A DNA stretch of 64,000 nt, from NCBI GenBank assembly GCA_029379385.1, contig CM055607.1, positions 33,787,235 through 33,851,234 of the forward strand, given 5' to 3'. Positions 24,704 through 37,429 of this stretch are shown one piece after another. The number at the start of each line of letters is the position of its first letter. The first letter of the stretch is position 1. The notes beneath the pieces were generated by a model. It worked only from the letters and a program-made list of their open reading frames with translations, was not told where the DNA came from and did not search any database. The position numbers and the translations under genes are program-made. Origin of the DNA: Quillaja saponaria (taxonomy: Eukaryota > Streptophyta > Magnoliopsida > Fabales > Quillajaceae).

Positions 24704-27700
24704 GTCCCTCTCTCTCTGTCTACCTCCCTCTTCTCTGTGCCAGTGTGACAGGAAATATTGGTAAGATGGTGAATGGCACTTGGTATTGCATGTTTGGAAC
24801 AAGGCACACAATATGTCTTATTGAGGAAGCCAAAATGCCAATTTCAAATGCCACGTGTTACTGTTTTACTGGTTTTAAAATTTTCTCTTTTAAGGTCATT
24901 GTCCAAAAAAAATTTCTCTTTCATTTCCTTTTCCTGTCAAATATTTGTATATATATAATAGGTCTATTCAATTTTATTTTCATCCTCAAAATTCGATTGA
25001 GAATTCGTAGATATATTTGGGCATGGAGATTAATACCATGAGACAACTGTACAAATGCTCTATTAACCAATGCTCTAATGGGTTAATATTAAATATATTT
25101 ATAGAGAATACTTGTCACATTTATTGATAATTCTTTAATAATCAATTGAATTGTCACATCTTTAATGTAAATATTTATAAATAAACCAAATTATTTCAGA
25201 TTAATTTTATGTATTTAATGTAATGAAAAAAATTATATAAAAATTAAAAACCCGAAAAGTCAAATACAATTAATCTTTCTACCCTCTCATCTCTCTAAAT
25301 TTAGCAATATAAACTCATTTCTTATTGTTTTTGAGCAAATAAAAAAAAAAATTTGTTTGTCTAAACTATTCAGATCAGATGTTATACAAAATTTAGAGGT
25401 TTCACCATGGTAGACAGTTTAGATAAAATTCTTGTTTAACAATAACAATAAATATTATCGTTATTAAAATTTCATAATTTATCGGTTTGATCTCAAAATG
25501 TTTTTTTTTCTCTTTATTTTATTTTATAACATTCAAATATTTGTAATGTATTCTCTGGTTTGCTTAACACTAACATTTGGATGAAAATTCATATCGTCAT
25601 CTTGAAACCAACATACTTGTATTCCCATATTAAAATCCTACATGCCGATATATTCATATTTCTCCACATATTCATTATCAAAAAATAAATCCTTAAAATA
25701 TATATATATATATATATAAATAGAATTTCTTAAATTATGATATGGATTGAATTCCTTAAATCATGTAAATGAATTTCTTAATTTTCTCTATTAGTCAACT
25801 GTATTAATAATTAATATTCTCATAATTATTCATATTTAATTATAATTTTTTTTAACTTTAAGTTGATATAACAAACCAAGGATAAGGTAAAATTTTGATT
25901 ACATGCATAATTTAATAAATTAATAAAGATTAATTTTAATGCATTGTAATGTTTAAAATTAATTGCTTAAAGGCGTTCTTCGTTGATTGAGATCCATTTT
26001 AAGACTCAGATAGTGAGATAGGTCCGATGGTTATTCCCTATGTCTTTTTTTGCTCTTCTCACAGTAAAAGAATCATTGCGGGTTGTTGTAAGTTCCAACT
26101 ACTAACTAGAAGGGCAATTAGAATCAATTTACCTCCTTTGCATTAATTTGCTATGGTAAAAGGTGTATAGAATCAATTAGGCTTCGTCATATAAAACATA
26201 AGGCCATCCATACCCAGACCCATTTTCTCGGCCCAGCCCAGGATCCAATAGATTTGTACAATTAATTACTATTCGGTCTCTAAACTTTTACATTTTTATG
26301 TGAATAATCTAAATTTCTTACATATTTACATAAATGGCCCGAAAATTTTGTAAATGTATAAATCGGGTCCAAATTATTATATGTTTTTAATATTTTGCTT
26401 GATAATTACATAATTAGCCCAAACTTTTAATAATTTACAGATTTATCAGAAATTCTTTCATATTTTACAAATATGCCCACAAATTCATATTAATTGCTTA
26501 ACTACTTTCGTGCACGAAATCACCAAATCAAAATGAATTCATTCCCTTCAACACGTAAGAGGATATTATTTGGAATCATAACAAACAACTCAATGAGCTA
26601 ATACACATCTCTTTAGTTGATGAAAGTCCTTGGGAGGAGATGTTTCCCCTTGTGACTATAAATGTTCGGATAAAATAACCTAACCTCTAGGATAGGTAAT
26701 AGGCAACTTTTTAATGGGACCTTTTGAATACTAAATCAACAAGGGTATCATGTTTTCACTTGACTTGAAGAGAAAGCCCAAGGAAAATATACACGGCTAA
26801 AACACCTATAGTCACACTCGGGTTGGGCAGCATAGGCTAACAAGCTGGCGCCCATGAAAAGCACCTAGACAAATCAAGTGTCTAGAAAGCCAATACATCA
26901 ACAACAATATCGAGTTTTCACCCATATTGCTCAAAGTAAGGCATGTTATTTATTTTAGTACAGTTTAAATACCATTGTTTAATAATACCCCATCACGGGG
27001 AAAAAATTCAGTACAAAATACTATCACAACAAGCTCAAACTTCTCAATTTACACTAAAAATATTGTACTAAGGTGAAGTAAAGTAGGGTAAGTTATAAGG
27101 TGGAGCAAAGCATATACATATAGCATCACATCAGTGATAAAAATATCATAACAGTTATTATACCTGCATAATATCACATCAGTGATAATATCAGTATCAC
27201 ATCAGATCAAAAATAACACCAGATTTTTTTGCATAATAGTTACACCCCATAAGTGGGGAACACAACCTAGGTATATGATCTATTTATTTTTAAGCACATG
27301 TTCTAATCGATATTTCCTCAGTCACTAGTTCAAGTCTTTATGATCCTTAAACTTGTTTTTGGGGAGTAGTGATATTGTAGATTGTACCAATCCAATAATA
27401 TAATTACATGTGACTTTGTCAAAGTATATCGGACTAATCTGAACTGTAACTACCACTATTAATATTCTATCAATATTATAATGAATGTCATTACTATTAT
27501 GATTAATATTATAGCATAACTAATACATAAAAGGGTTCAAAATCTCAAAATAAGACATGTTGTTCTCTCACACGTTTATAATTTTTTAGCTTATTAGTTT
27601 GATTATCTGATTTTAGCATCAAATTTTTTTCAAGTTCTAAGAATTGCTCAAGAGTTACGTGTAAGACATCTCAACTGATCAAATTAAGTTTTAACAAGCA

Positions 27701-29313
27701 CAATTTGTGTTTCATGTTTCAATGCAAATAAATTATAGCAAAATTTAAACAACAATTTAACATGACTGGCAATTCGGGTGTCATTCTTACAAAAGAAAGC
27801 ACTTATGCAAATTGCAACTCTCGTGAAGGTCTAATGGAAAAAGCAAAAAAAGGGAAATGAACACAAGAGTCTCCTACATAGGAAAAATGTAATAAAATGA
27901 AAATCTTACATGGATTGACAGATCGAACTCATATCAAGAAGGGACCCATTATCTAATAAGAAAGAGACTATAAACTAAGCTAGATAGTACTAGTACTCGT
28001 AAGTAAGGCCAATTAGACATGCACCCGAATCCAAAGAATGGAGGAGAATCACGATTTGACACCTTTTCAAGGATCCATTCAAGGATGGTGGGGGCAGAGC
28101 TAGATACCCTGTTTGGTTTTCGAGAAATTTCTTAATTAGTAATGCCTATGGAGTTATTTCTATATATTAATTCAGACTCATAATATGCAATATGCATTCT
28201 TACTCATATCTTCTTACTCTTTGTAAAAAAAAAGAAAAGGGAAAACGAATATCTATTTATGTTGTTTTTGTTCAACTAAAAACCTTATATAGTTGCCTAA
28301 TTAATTAACTCAAATATACAGGAATCTAATTAGCATTTCACCTGAAGCAAGTACATGTAACATGTCAAATGTAAATGAAACGAGTTTGTAGCTAGTACTA
28401 TACTCTATAGCTATAGCCTATAGGTAGTTCATGTGTAAGATTAATCACACTTCTAGAAGTACATACAATCTGATGAAGAAGATCGTTTAAAGATATTTGA
28501 TCCCCACATGTGTACATATATGACACTTTCACTTTGAATGGTTTTTACTTCCTAAAGATTCTTAAGAAAGCAGATGTCAATCGAGCTAGTGTTATTGGAG
28601 ACAACCTCATCAACGATTTGAGTTTCTACATGCGTACGTTAGTGGCCGACACCTCTCTCATTCATAAGCTAATTGTGGATCGACACGTGTTGCCACTTGG
28701 TGCCAACAATAATATAAAGCAAGTACAAATGATTTTTTATATTTTTATTTCTAACAGAAGCGAATAATTTTTTTTTTCATATACATACCAACACACTTCA
28801 CCTCAAATAAGTTGATTTAATAGTGAATAATATGTGTTCTATTTAAATAAAAAATATAATTAGTTAAACTATGTATAATCTAATCCAAACATACTTAGTC
28901 ATTAAACCAAACAAATATAGATGCCAATTCCTATGTGACATATGTATCACGTTATATAAGACAGTTGTCCTTCAACTTCTTAATAAAAGCTTCAGTACTG
29001 CTACGTAGATCTCGTTCCCATTTACTTTAGATTCTAAGAGGCATCCTGTAACTATTTGCATCCTCACCAATATATGTTTGACAAACTTTTTTTTGTATAC
29101 TCCCAAAAGAACATTATCTTTTGTCTTTTTCTAGATTTTTTTTTATAATTAAAATTAGCTAGTTTGCGTGCCCAATAAAAAGTTTATAAGTAAAAGTAAA
29201 TCCATTTCCTTCTTACATCCTATATATATATACGTAATGTCATACACTCTCCATAGAATGTATTGTACCAAACCAAACAACATTCAACCACTAAAAACTA
29301 GTTGTAGTTAGGA
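24704..29313. other. AT-rich intergenic region, no gene seen
   Basis: Just right of 24703 lies the leader of the endoglucanase gene (CT-rich on +, about 24705-24740). Further right the DNA is AT-rich with an (AT)n run near 25699-25718 and a short repeated motif ATCACATCAGTGATA at about 27126 and 27175. An 85-codon open frame near 28510 shows nothing recognisable. A TATA box (29221-29232) ends the stretch, 80-90 bp before the zinc-finger gene. Confidence 0.5.
29221..29232 (+). promoter_or_regulatory. TATA box of the zinc-finger gene
   Basis: TATATATATATA lies about 82 bp upstream of the ATG at 29314, a normal plant spacing. It supports 29314 as the ancestral start and argues against a distant upstream coding exon. 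Confidence 0.6.
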
Positions 29314-29814
29314 ATGTAGAATCATCATAATCCCAGTTCACCATTGAAGCTATTTGGTTTTCTATTAACTGATGATCAACATGAAGTTTCTGAAATAAAT
29401 AAAGGAATCCCAGTAGATGATTTGAAGGAGGGTAGGAAATACAAGTGCCAATATTGCAAACGAGTATTTGCAAATTCACAAGCACTTGGTGGTCATCAAA
29501 ATGCGCATAAAAGAGAACGCCAAAGAATACTCAAACACCACCATCATAGGCGGTTCATAGCTGCAGCAACACCTCCAGTCCCGATCAGTTCACATGCAAT
29601 AAGATCATTTGCACCAGGAGGACCAACCACAAGCACTAAGTTCAACCAATTGACAATATTTACGAGGACAAGGTTTTCTTCTCCAACATTTTATGTGCCA
29701 CCCACCTTGCAATCCGCTGCTAGTTATAATGTTGTGGGTAATTCTTCTGCTAAATTTCAAGAAAGGGATATTGTTGATGTTGATCTCCATCTAAAATTGT
29801 CTCTATCTGGTTAG
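29314..29814 (+). pseudogene. C2H2 QALGGH zinc-finger repressor gene with a stop at codon 2
   Basis: The reading frame encodes one plant C2H2 finger, YKCQYCKRVFANSQALGGHQ, with the second His four residues later. It ends with an EAR repression motif DLHLKLSLSG. The N-terminal SSPLKLFGF resembles the GIS/ZFP5/ZFP6/ZFP8 trichome and hormone-response family. The ATG at 29314-29316 is in frame but is followed immediately by TAG (29317-29319). Beyond it the frame is open for 165 codons with no other Met at all, so no downstream AUG can rescue it. Possible readings are a young pseudogene by a single-base change, non-AUG initiation (for example TTG at 29344), readthrough, or an upstream exon spliced past the TAG. 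All zinc ligands and the EAR motif are intact, which suggests a recent lesion or a sequencing error. Confidence 0.8.
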
Positions 29815-30369
29815 TTAGGGATTGTTCATGGACGATAGATGCACCAAGAGCTAGTACTTTTTTTTTTTTTTTTTGGAAGTAATAATTAATTATTAATAGT
29901 TATTTTAGCGGCACGGGGTCAATTTATTCTGCTTGTATTTTTTTTCTCTATTTTCATTACAAATTACAATATTCAAAAAGATAAATCCATAGCCAAAATT
30001 TCATTATTCCAAAACAAAAAAATTACAGACTAAACTTAATGTGCATATACAGGGACAAGCAAATAGTTTCCATTTTCCAAGTTCCGACACCAATATAAAA
30101 CGACGCCGTCGACCATTGAGTGATCGACTTTTGCGTTGCCGCTATCGAAAATAAATTTGTTTGTTATTTTTTTAATGTCAAAAAAGTAGCATCGAGTACA
30201 GAGACCACTTCTTAAAAAATAAATAAACATTTTTTATATTAGGCCTCCATTGGTCCATTCTTGAAACCCGAACCTGCTTTTGTGATTCCAGTTCATGCTT
30301 CATACCACTATTTAATATCCCTACCCTCCGCCACCCCTTCAATGGTCAAAGCTCCAAACAATTATCGGG
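29815..30369. other. Short intergenic spacer
   Basis: Contains the 3' region of the zinc-finger gene, a poly-T run at about 29859-29874 and, nearer 30370, the promoter of the DUF3511 gene with an AT-rich TATA-like CTATTTAAT near 30308. No further gene is seen. Confidence 0.6.
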
Positions 30370-30699
30370 ATGGAAGGTTTCGGGTCGGATACCCGCTCTC
30401 AGAACTATGACCGGAGGCTAGAGATTGTGAGTGGTAAAAGCTACGGTCCCAATCTGAACTACAAGATACGTTCTCGCTTGCCCGATCCGCCATCGGTTCC
30501 ACCTCAAGTGACCCGAGCGAGTTACAGCGGCGCGTCTTCGGTGTCGAAGCCGTGGAACTTCAAGGAGCCTGAGATGAAGAGGAAAAGGAGGATCGCCAAG
30601 TATAAGGTTTATACCGTGGAAGGTAGAGTTAAAGCTACGTTTAAGAAAGGGCTCCGTTGGATCAAGAACAAGTGCTCTCAGATCGTCCATGGTTACTGA
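30370..30699 (+). CDS. DUF3511 domain protein
   Basis: An intronless 109-residue protein. The second half carries the DUF3511 signature: KPWNFKEPEMKRKRRIAKYK, then YTVEGRVKATFKKGLRWIKN and a C-terminal QIVHGY. The N-terminal half is low-complexity and Ser/Pro/Arg-rich, as usual for this plant-specific family. Function is unknown; family members are small basic proteins often responsive to stress. The start ATG at 30370 is the first in frame. Base composition is clearly GC-richer than the flanks, supporting coding. It lies 555 bp downstream of the damaged zinc-finger gene on the same strand. Confidence 0.9.
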   Translation: MEGFGSDTRSQNYDRRLEIVSGKSYGPNLNYKIRSRLPDPPSVPPQVTRASYSGASSVSKPWNFKEPEMKRKRRIAKYKVYTVEGRVKATFKKGLRWIKNKCSQIVHGY

Positions 30700-31953
30700 C
30701 ATTTTGGTTTGCCACGTGGAATGATTGATTTGGATTGTGGCCCACATATGCTGGTGTGGCAAGATCTAACCGATGTACTGCTGGAGAAGTTTAGAGAAGA
30801 GAATAGTGGACTTCTCCGGTTCCCCCTCCCCCATTTTCTGTTCTGTACTGAGTAATGACTTTGTTTGATTCTATTCCCTTTTACAGAAATGCCCTTCAAA
30901 TCATTGAACGAGAAATATTTCTGTTATTTGAATATATGGGTATATTTTTTCTATGAAGGGGTATTTATGGAAATATAGGGTGTTTTTCATCATATCATAT
31001 TATTTTTTATAAAATGGCTACAAATATATTCAATTCCATCTCCTATTCTCTGTCAAATCATCACATCAACGATGCTATTCTTACAAATGATGGATATTAT
31101 TAATTCATGAGATGATCAAGCTTACAAATTAATCCTGTTATTCTTTGATATGATGCTTAATTAAGATATTCATCAATAGTTAATTAAGTACATTTTCACT
31201 TATAAAATATGAAAAGCCTTGTACTTTGAAGGAGTCACGTCCTACCATGGAGATTCCTTTTCCTTCATGTCATGTTACAAAAAGTTTCCGCAAACAAAAT
31301 TTACTGCTTAGAATATTAAAAATAGGCCAATGAAAAACTATATAATACATAGAAGCTTTTCTAAGAAAATGTATATTTATACAAGGCCAGAATCAGAAAT
31401 TTATGTTTATGTTTTGTTTAGCAAAGGCCTACCCCCATCATAGAAAACTTTCATTATTCAGCCCATGATCAACTAGCCATTTCTTCTAATTAGTTTGCTA
31501 CTAGCTTAGTCCAACATTTGGATGACACAAAATTAATTGGAACCTTGGCTATCCCAGTTTACACTTAAACTAAACATCTCCGAAGTCCGAACAAAAAAGA
31601 ACACAAGACATATACGTATATATATCCCACAACTTCAATCCCTTTCCTCCCTTACACAAGTGCATCACAATTAAGCTCCATCTTGTATAATATATTTCCT
31701 TCCCCACAAGTTTTTTTTTTTTTTTTTTCTTATAAAATAATTAATAGTAACACCTAAAAAAAACAAAACTATTAAGTTAAAAAATAGTATTAATAATTTC
31801 CCCTATTTCATATTTCTCCCCTTTGATGACTTGGACCATTTGCTAACAAATCCTTGAATTGGCTCCTAGCTTGTTCAACGTTTACGTGCATGTGTATTAA
31901 ACGACGACGTGTTCCATGCATGCACGATGCATCGATCCATTTAATTGTTTTGT
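30700..31953. other. Convergent spacer between DUF3511 and DUF761 genes
   Basis: The 3' UTRs of two convergent genes lie at the edges. The middle is AT-rich with a poly-T run at about 31711-31728. No gene is supported. Confidence 0.6.
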
Positions 31954-32604
31954 TCAACCTATTGACCTCTGAATCCTTTCTTGGTAACAACGATCGGCCG
32001 AATCTAAGCGCTGCAGCCTCATTTGTTGATAGAAATGGGCAATGAATTCTTCAGCCTTGGCGTCGATCATCTCATCCCCATCATTCAAATCATAGGTGAC
32101 GTCCTCCACAGTTATAACATCATCATTGCCACCATTATCAAGTTCTTGGAGATTGACGGCCGAGGCGTACCGGCTCATGCTTGCTTCAGGACTCTCAGCT
32201 GGTGACCTTGGTGTAGTGTAGACGCTAACATCATCGTCATGGTGATCCATAATAGTGACATGATCATGATCATGATTCAAGGGCGGTGATGGATCAGAAC
32301 GGTTGCTTTGGAGGTGCAATGGACGCATGGTACCCAAGAGTCGTTTCCATGTTCCCTTGGATGCAACTTCGACGGGAAGAGATTTTGATTTCTTTGAACG
32401 ACGACGTAGCATGAAGAGTGCCACCTTAAGCATGTGCATTGCACCTCGCTTCTTCTTCTTTTTCAATGAGCTCTTGTTTTGCTGATTAGGAGTATTAATT
32501 ATGTTGATGATTTCTTCAGCAGCAGGCATGGCTAGCTCTTGAGGTCCAGTAGGGACCTCGACATTGTTAATGAATTTGTCTGCATGATGTTCTTCCATAA
32601 GCAT
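31954..32604 (-). CDS. DUF761 domain protein A
   Basis: 216 residues, no intron. A lysine cluster (SSLKKKKKRGAMHMLKVALFMLRRRSKKSK, about 45-74) sits before an aspartate/histidine-rich middle (HDHDHVTIMDHHDDDVSVY). The C-terminal DUF761 motif follows (MIDAKAEEFIAHFYQQMRLQ) with a short tail. DUF761 proteins ('cotton fibre expressed' type) are plant-specific, of unknown biochemistry and linked to growth phenotypes. The start is Met1 at 32604, with Met3 as an alternative. A TATA run at 32740-32752 lies about 140 bp upstream. A paralogous DUF761 gene in the opposite orientation begins 3.1 kb to the right. Confidence 0.88.
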   Translation of the reverse strand: MLMEEHHADKFINNVEVPTGPQELAMPAAEEIINIINTPNQQNKSSLKKKKKRGAMHMLKVALFMLRRRSKKSKSLPVEVASKGTWKRLLGTMRPLHLQSNRSDPSPPLNHDHDHVTIMDHHDDDVSVYTTPRSPAESPEASMSRYASAVNLQELDNGGNDDVITVEDVTYDLNDGDEMIDAKAEEFIAHFYQQMRLQRLDSADRCYQERIQRSIG

Positions 32605-34395
32605 AGCTTATAATTCTTCTTCTTTTTTGTTTTCCTTTAAGGGGAGAGCTAATAGAGTAAAGACTAAAGAGCCTCTCCCTGCACAAAGCAGGGCGAGGAT
32701 GCGAGAAAAATGTTTGAGAATATTTGGGAGGAGAGCACTATATATATATATAATAACCAGCTGAAGTTGGAGACTTTGTTGCATAAGGTAGCTGTTAATT
32801 AACGTTGTTGTTCATATATAGACGGAGTAACAAAATTTGGGTTTAAGGTCGTTGTCTTGAAAAATTAATCACAGTGGCCCTACTAACCTACTACTCTAAT
32901 TTTGGCAAAAAGAGTTGTATTTGGTTGGTGGGGAACTGAGAATAGCAAAACGAGAGAGACAACGTGGGTTCCGGTGTATGAGGCTTGGGATTCGGTTGGT
33001 TGGTGGCAGCAAAGAGTTGAAGGTTCTATTTCGGGTTCAGATTCATCCAATGGCTCCTATTTATTAAGAATTCAAGTCCTTGTCACTCACTTCTTCATCT
33101 TAAATTTTAAATTTTAAGTATTTGTTTTAGTTAGATAACATTAAAAGAATATAACTTATTAAGTTGGTAAACTTAAAAAATAAATTTGATTATCGATCAA
33201 TCAATTGCTAATTCAATTAATACATATTTAGTGGAAAAAAATTGAAAGTTTAAACCCATGCAGTAGTTTTTCCTGTTCTCTTTACCTCTTAAAGAGTTAA
33301 ACTAAATACATTACTACTAATAGTAAATATGATTAATAGGAGTTGAAGTGAGAGTAACTTGAACGACCAAAATATTCATCAATGCATTGTGGGTGATCCA
33401 TGGCCCAAACATCACAAGTTCATTAACTGTAGGTTAGAGTGGGGTCCGCCACCAATTGATACCTGTTTTCCCGCTTTTTCTTTGGTCATAGCGGGTCCCA
33501 CTCCCTCTATAATTTGTTTGGTTGGTTCAACTTCAATAATCTATCATCAGCCGTACGTATTAAACAAACCTACACGACTGATTATCATTGACCATATGAC
33601 TTTCTTCATTCAAAATCATTTTAAATTTCTGGCATCAAAGTTTAGCCAGTTGTAATGTGGGGTCGGGCAAGTACTCAATATTGTTCAATGTACATAAATA
33701 AAAACACAGGTAGCAGACTTGAGTGGATTGTGTATAGGATTTTGGTTTTAGGTCCATGGAAAAAATGTTGCCATTAATTTAGTCCATTCCTTTGTTCTGC
33801 AGGTTATAGCATGCAGACCTCAATTATTGTTCAGAATTTAATATTTTTCCCATTGTTTATGCTTAAAATTAATAGGAAACTTCAACTTTTACGTATAAAC
33901 AAAAGTTTGAGTTTTCTTTGCCTTGAAACAACAAAATAAACGTGCATTGCTTGCCCATCCATATTATGTGATGGAATTGGAAACCCACACAAGACACAAG
34001 TAAGGGATTAGTAATTATCCCCCCTAAACTAGCTAGTTCAATTGCTTAATTAATTTACAATTATGATTTTACATATATATATAAATCTTTTTTGTTTTGT
34101 CCATTTTGAGTTTTCCACTTAATAATTTAAAACTTTGAAGTCAATTGATTATTGGACACATGATATTGTCGTCCATTTAACAAGTTGTACGAGCAAGAGA
34201 AGATGTTAACATGTTAAACTACTTTTTTAACGTTCACCTAACGATTTATGTTAACATATTAAACTTGAATCATCTTTTAACTCTTGTGTATTCCTTAGAA
34301 CTAATTCTACCCAATAAGAAATTGATTAACCTATGTGAAACAGCAATGGAATATATTCAATAGTCAAAATTGGTGAGTGGTATCCAAGTAACTTC

Positions 34396-34401
<6 letters not shown>

Positions 34402-34433
<32 letters not shown>
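34402..34433. repeat. (AT)n microsatellite
   Basis: About 16 uninterrupted AT dinucleotides, preceded by ATACATATATAT. Confidence 0.9.
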
Positions 34434-34435
<2 letters not shown>

Positions 34436-35567
34436 CCACAAATTGGACATGTTAATTGACATGAACTAGTTTTTTTTTTTTTTTGGCAAAGATTGGCCTG
34501 AGCTAGTCAACTCCAACGTCTTAATTACATATGATTGATTGCCAATCATCTTACTAGTCATTTACAATTAAGAGAATATTTAATCAATATCTATCATTCA
34601 TTATTATATAAATTTATTTCATATTAAGATTTGAGAATGACTTAAACATTTGAAGTCATATTATAATTTAGAAAAAAAAGTAGATAACCAGTTATTGAAG
34701 TCTTAACTCAATTGATTAAATAAATATTATAAGGATATAATATTTTCAAGTTCAAATCACATCATCGATTGATGTGTGATTATATTTTTTTTTTAATTAT
34801 AAGTTATTTTTTCATCATAGTGTGATTCGAGTTATGATATTAAGGAATTTACAGTTTTCACTATAACATTAATTGTATTTTAATATTTATTTAAAAAAAA
34901 GAGAGTAGGTAGTAATACTTAGAACTTGGGATCCGATTGCTTTTGGTTGGAAATACAAATTAAAAAACAATTAAGCAACCGATTACTTTTTCTCTTATGC
35001 AAGCAATTAATTAATTAGCCAAATAAAACATATTGTATGTACTCTATAAGAAAACAAGAAGGAAACGGCGTTCAAATATGTTCCAACAAAATACAACTAT
35101 ACTTGCGTCCATTTCATGTGAGTGGGCCCTTTTTCTCTTATCTTTTGCCTCATATGACCAAAATGACCTTTCCCAATGTTTATGGGTTAAAAACTCAATG
35201 AGTAATGTGTTTTCGCAGACCAATATTAATATATTAATTTTCTTAGCATTTGTATTCAAAATTTTTAAAATAATATTTTGAAAACCTTGTATACTAAATC
35301 GATATGTTAAAAATCAAATTAATCAAGTATAAATAATATTGGAGCAACTGCTATTCTTCAACTATTTTACTTTCAATTAGTAGTAATAAGTCGTACAAGG
35401 TAGGGACAAAATTGTAAGTAAATAAAATTTCCAGCTTTCTCCCAACCGCGTACAGCCGTGTACCGAGCGGGTTCCTATCGCCCACAGTTCACGCTTCACA
35501 TTTCCCACTCGCTCTGTTTCTGTCTCATATGATAGCATACACAACGCGTCCAAACTTCCATACAATG

Positions 35568-35576
35568 TATATAAAT
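35568..35576 (+). promoter_or_regulatory. TATA box of DUF761 gene B
   Basis: TATATAAAT sits 129-137 bp before the ATG at 35705. A transcription start near 35600 would give a leader of about 100 bases. Confidence 0.65.
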
Positions 35577-35704
35577 ATCACCTGCCTCTTCTCCCCCATC
35601 AGCATTCAGCATCTGAAAAAAAAAAAACCATTTCTGCATTCAAAAGCTCTCAGAACCCAGAAACAAAGTTCTCAAACTCTTTGCTTCAAAAGCAATAGCT
35701 GAAG

Positions 35705-36223
35705 ATGCCTAGGAAGAATAGTGACATTGCTCATAGAGCATGGAGCATTCTCCGTCTAGCATTGTTGTGGGGAAGAAAAGGTGGCGTCTTCAAGCGCCGT
35801 CTTGTAATGGAACTACGTCTTTTACCAAAGTACATTAAGAGCCTAGGCCACACAACCCCACGGGATCAAATTTACTACCGCGAACGTGAGCTGTCGTTCG
35901 ACAAAACCCCCATCATCCATGTCAAGATGCACAGGCCGGCCTCCATGAGATTCCACTTACCTCACATTCCTTGTATAAACCCACAGACTAACTTTGATTA
36001 TGATTTTGATGGCCAAGATGATGGTGATTATGATGACCAAGAAGAATATGGTTATGATTATAAAAGTAGAGATAGTGAAGATCATCAGATGGTTTCTTCT
36101 GAGGAAGAAGGGATTGATGGGAAGGCAGAGGAGTTCATTGCTAAGTTCTACAACCAAATGAAGCTGCAAAGACAGATATCATATCTACAATACAATGAAT
36201 TGCTAAACAGAGGCACAAGTTGA
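35705..36223 (+). CDS. DUF761 domain protein B
   Basis: 172 residues, no intron. The basic N-terminus (MPRKNSDIAHRAWSILRLAL, then GRKGGVFKRRLVMELRLLPKYIKSL) is typical of DUF761 proteins. A strongly acidic Asp/Tyr-rich linker follows (about 98-130), then the C-terminal domain GIDGKAEEFIAKFYNQMKLQ. It shares the K-A-E-E-F-I-A-x-F-Y-x-Q-M-x-L-Q core with DUF761 protein A but little else, so the two are old paralogues. Its AT-poor coding sequence stands out from the flanks. Function unknown. Confidence 0.9.
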   Translation: MPRKNSDIAHRAWSILRLALLWGRKGGVFKRRLVMELRLLPKYIKSLGHTTPRDQIYYRERELSFDKTPIIHVKMHRPASMRFHLPHIPCINPQTNFDYDFDGQDDGDYDDQEEYGYDYKSRDSEDHQMVSSEEEGIDGKAEEFIAKFYNQMKLQRQISYLQYNELLNRGTS

Positions 36224-37429
36224 TCAATGTTTTCAGAGAATTTCATTTCTTTCATTTTGCCAATCATTTTTCTTTTAACTTTTTCGCCTTTTTGTTGTTT
36301 CATGAATTATAGAAAAACAGAGATGTAGTGCGGATTTTAGCAATTTACCATGAGTTTTGGTATTTGCATTTTTCATCAATAAGCAAATGAAGAGTCTATT
36401 ACCTTGGAACAGTACGCATGAAAGAGTCTGATGTAGTAGAAATGATTATGATAAATTTATATATATGTTTCTTCCTTTGGAATTAAAAAAGAAGAAAAAA
36501 TCAAATGCAATCAAACATAAAAGCAGGCAAAATTCAACCGTGGCATACAGTGATTTAGCTCATACTTTCAAGTACAACTATTCCTTTCTACAAACAAATT
36601 CTCTTTTGGTTTTTGGTAGATACAATCAAATTTCATATCATGATTCAATGGGAGCAACTATGTATAGAACTTTCATTCATTGATTCATTCAGTGTTCAAG
36701 TAATTAAATGATGACTTTGATCTCTCAAATATAATAACGTTTCCAATTAATCATCTCCAAAGTTCTACTTACAATGCTCAAATGATAAAGATTATTAATC
36801 CCAACCAAAAGGCCCAAAACAAGAGAATATTAAAACGAGAAGTACATAATACATTCAGCTAATGGTAAACTAAAATATGTCATCAAGTAAACAGAAAATT
36901 CAGCATACCCTCATGATGAAATAAATTCATGGTCGAGCATCGCACTAGAAACTAAGAAATTGATGCTACAGCAAAAGATTAGCTCCACAACAAGGACCTA
37001 CTTCAGACCCCTACCACATTGAATAATCATCTGCCTGTTTTTTTTTCAGCACTGCAACGTCAATGAAAATGAGAATGATATTAAAAAGGGCATGTAGCAA
37101 CATTTGATGCTGTGTTTGCATGAACAACATTTAGCTGCTGAAGCAATTTTATGTAACTATAGCCAAATATAACAAGGGACAATCAAAAACGGAAATAAAG
37201 GCAAAGGATGATAAAGGGTCCAACCTGACTACAACAGTCACTACAAAGCTAGACCACATCAATTGATAGTAGGATATCCAATAAAAATATCATGCACGAA
37301 AACCAAACCCAACCAGAAACGAGACCAGATCACATATTCCCTTCCCTACCATCCTCCCCATTTATTTTTTCTTCTCCACTAGAAAACCAGTCTAGCTTGA
37401 AAATTGAAAGTTTAGTTAAGTAGTATATA
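36224..37429. other. Spacer between DUF761 B and CTP synthase pseudogene
   Basis: The 3' UTR of DUF761 gene B lies at the left. The rest is likely the former 3' UTR or downstream region of the minus-strand CTP synthase locus. No gene is recognised. Confidence 0.5.

Larger units (their letters stand above)
32605..35704. other. Shared upstream region of two divergent DUF761 genes
   Basis: Contains the TATA boxes of both flanking genes (32740-32752 on minus, 35568-35576 on plus), an (AT)n microsatellite at about 34402-34433, a poly-T run near 34471-34484 and otherwise AT-rich DNA. No additional gene is supported. Confidence 0.6.

Noticed and set aside
24652..25041. 129-codon plus-strand frame opposite the endoglucanase first exon
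   Set aside because: Antisense to a well supported exon and its leader; no motif, hydrophobic end from AT-rich DNA.
28510..28767. 85-codon plus-strand frame
   Set aside because: The middle has a fairly protein-like composition, but I recognise no family and the ends are AT-rich noise; at best a relic.
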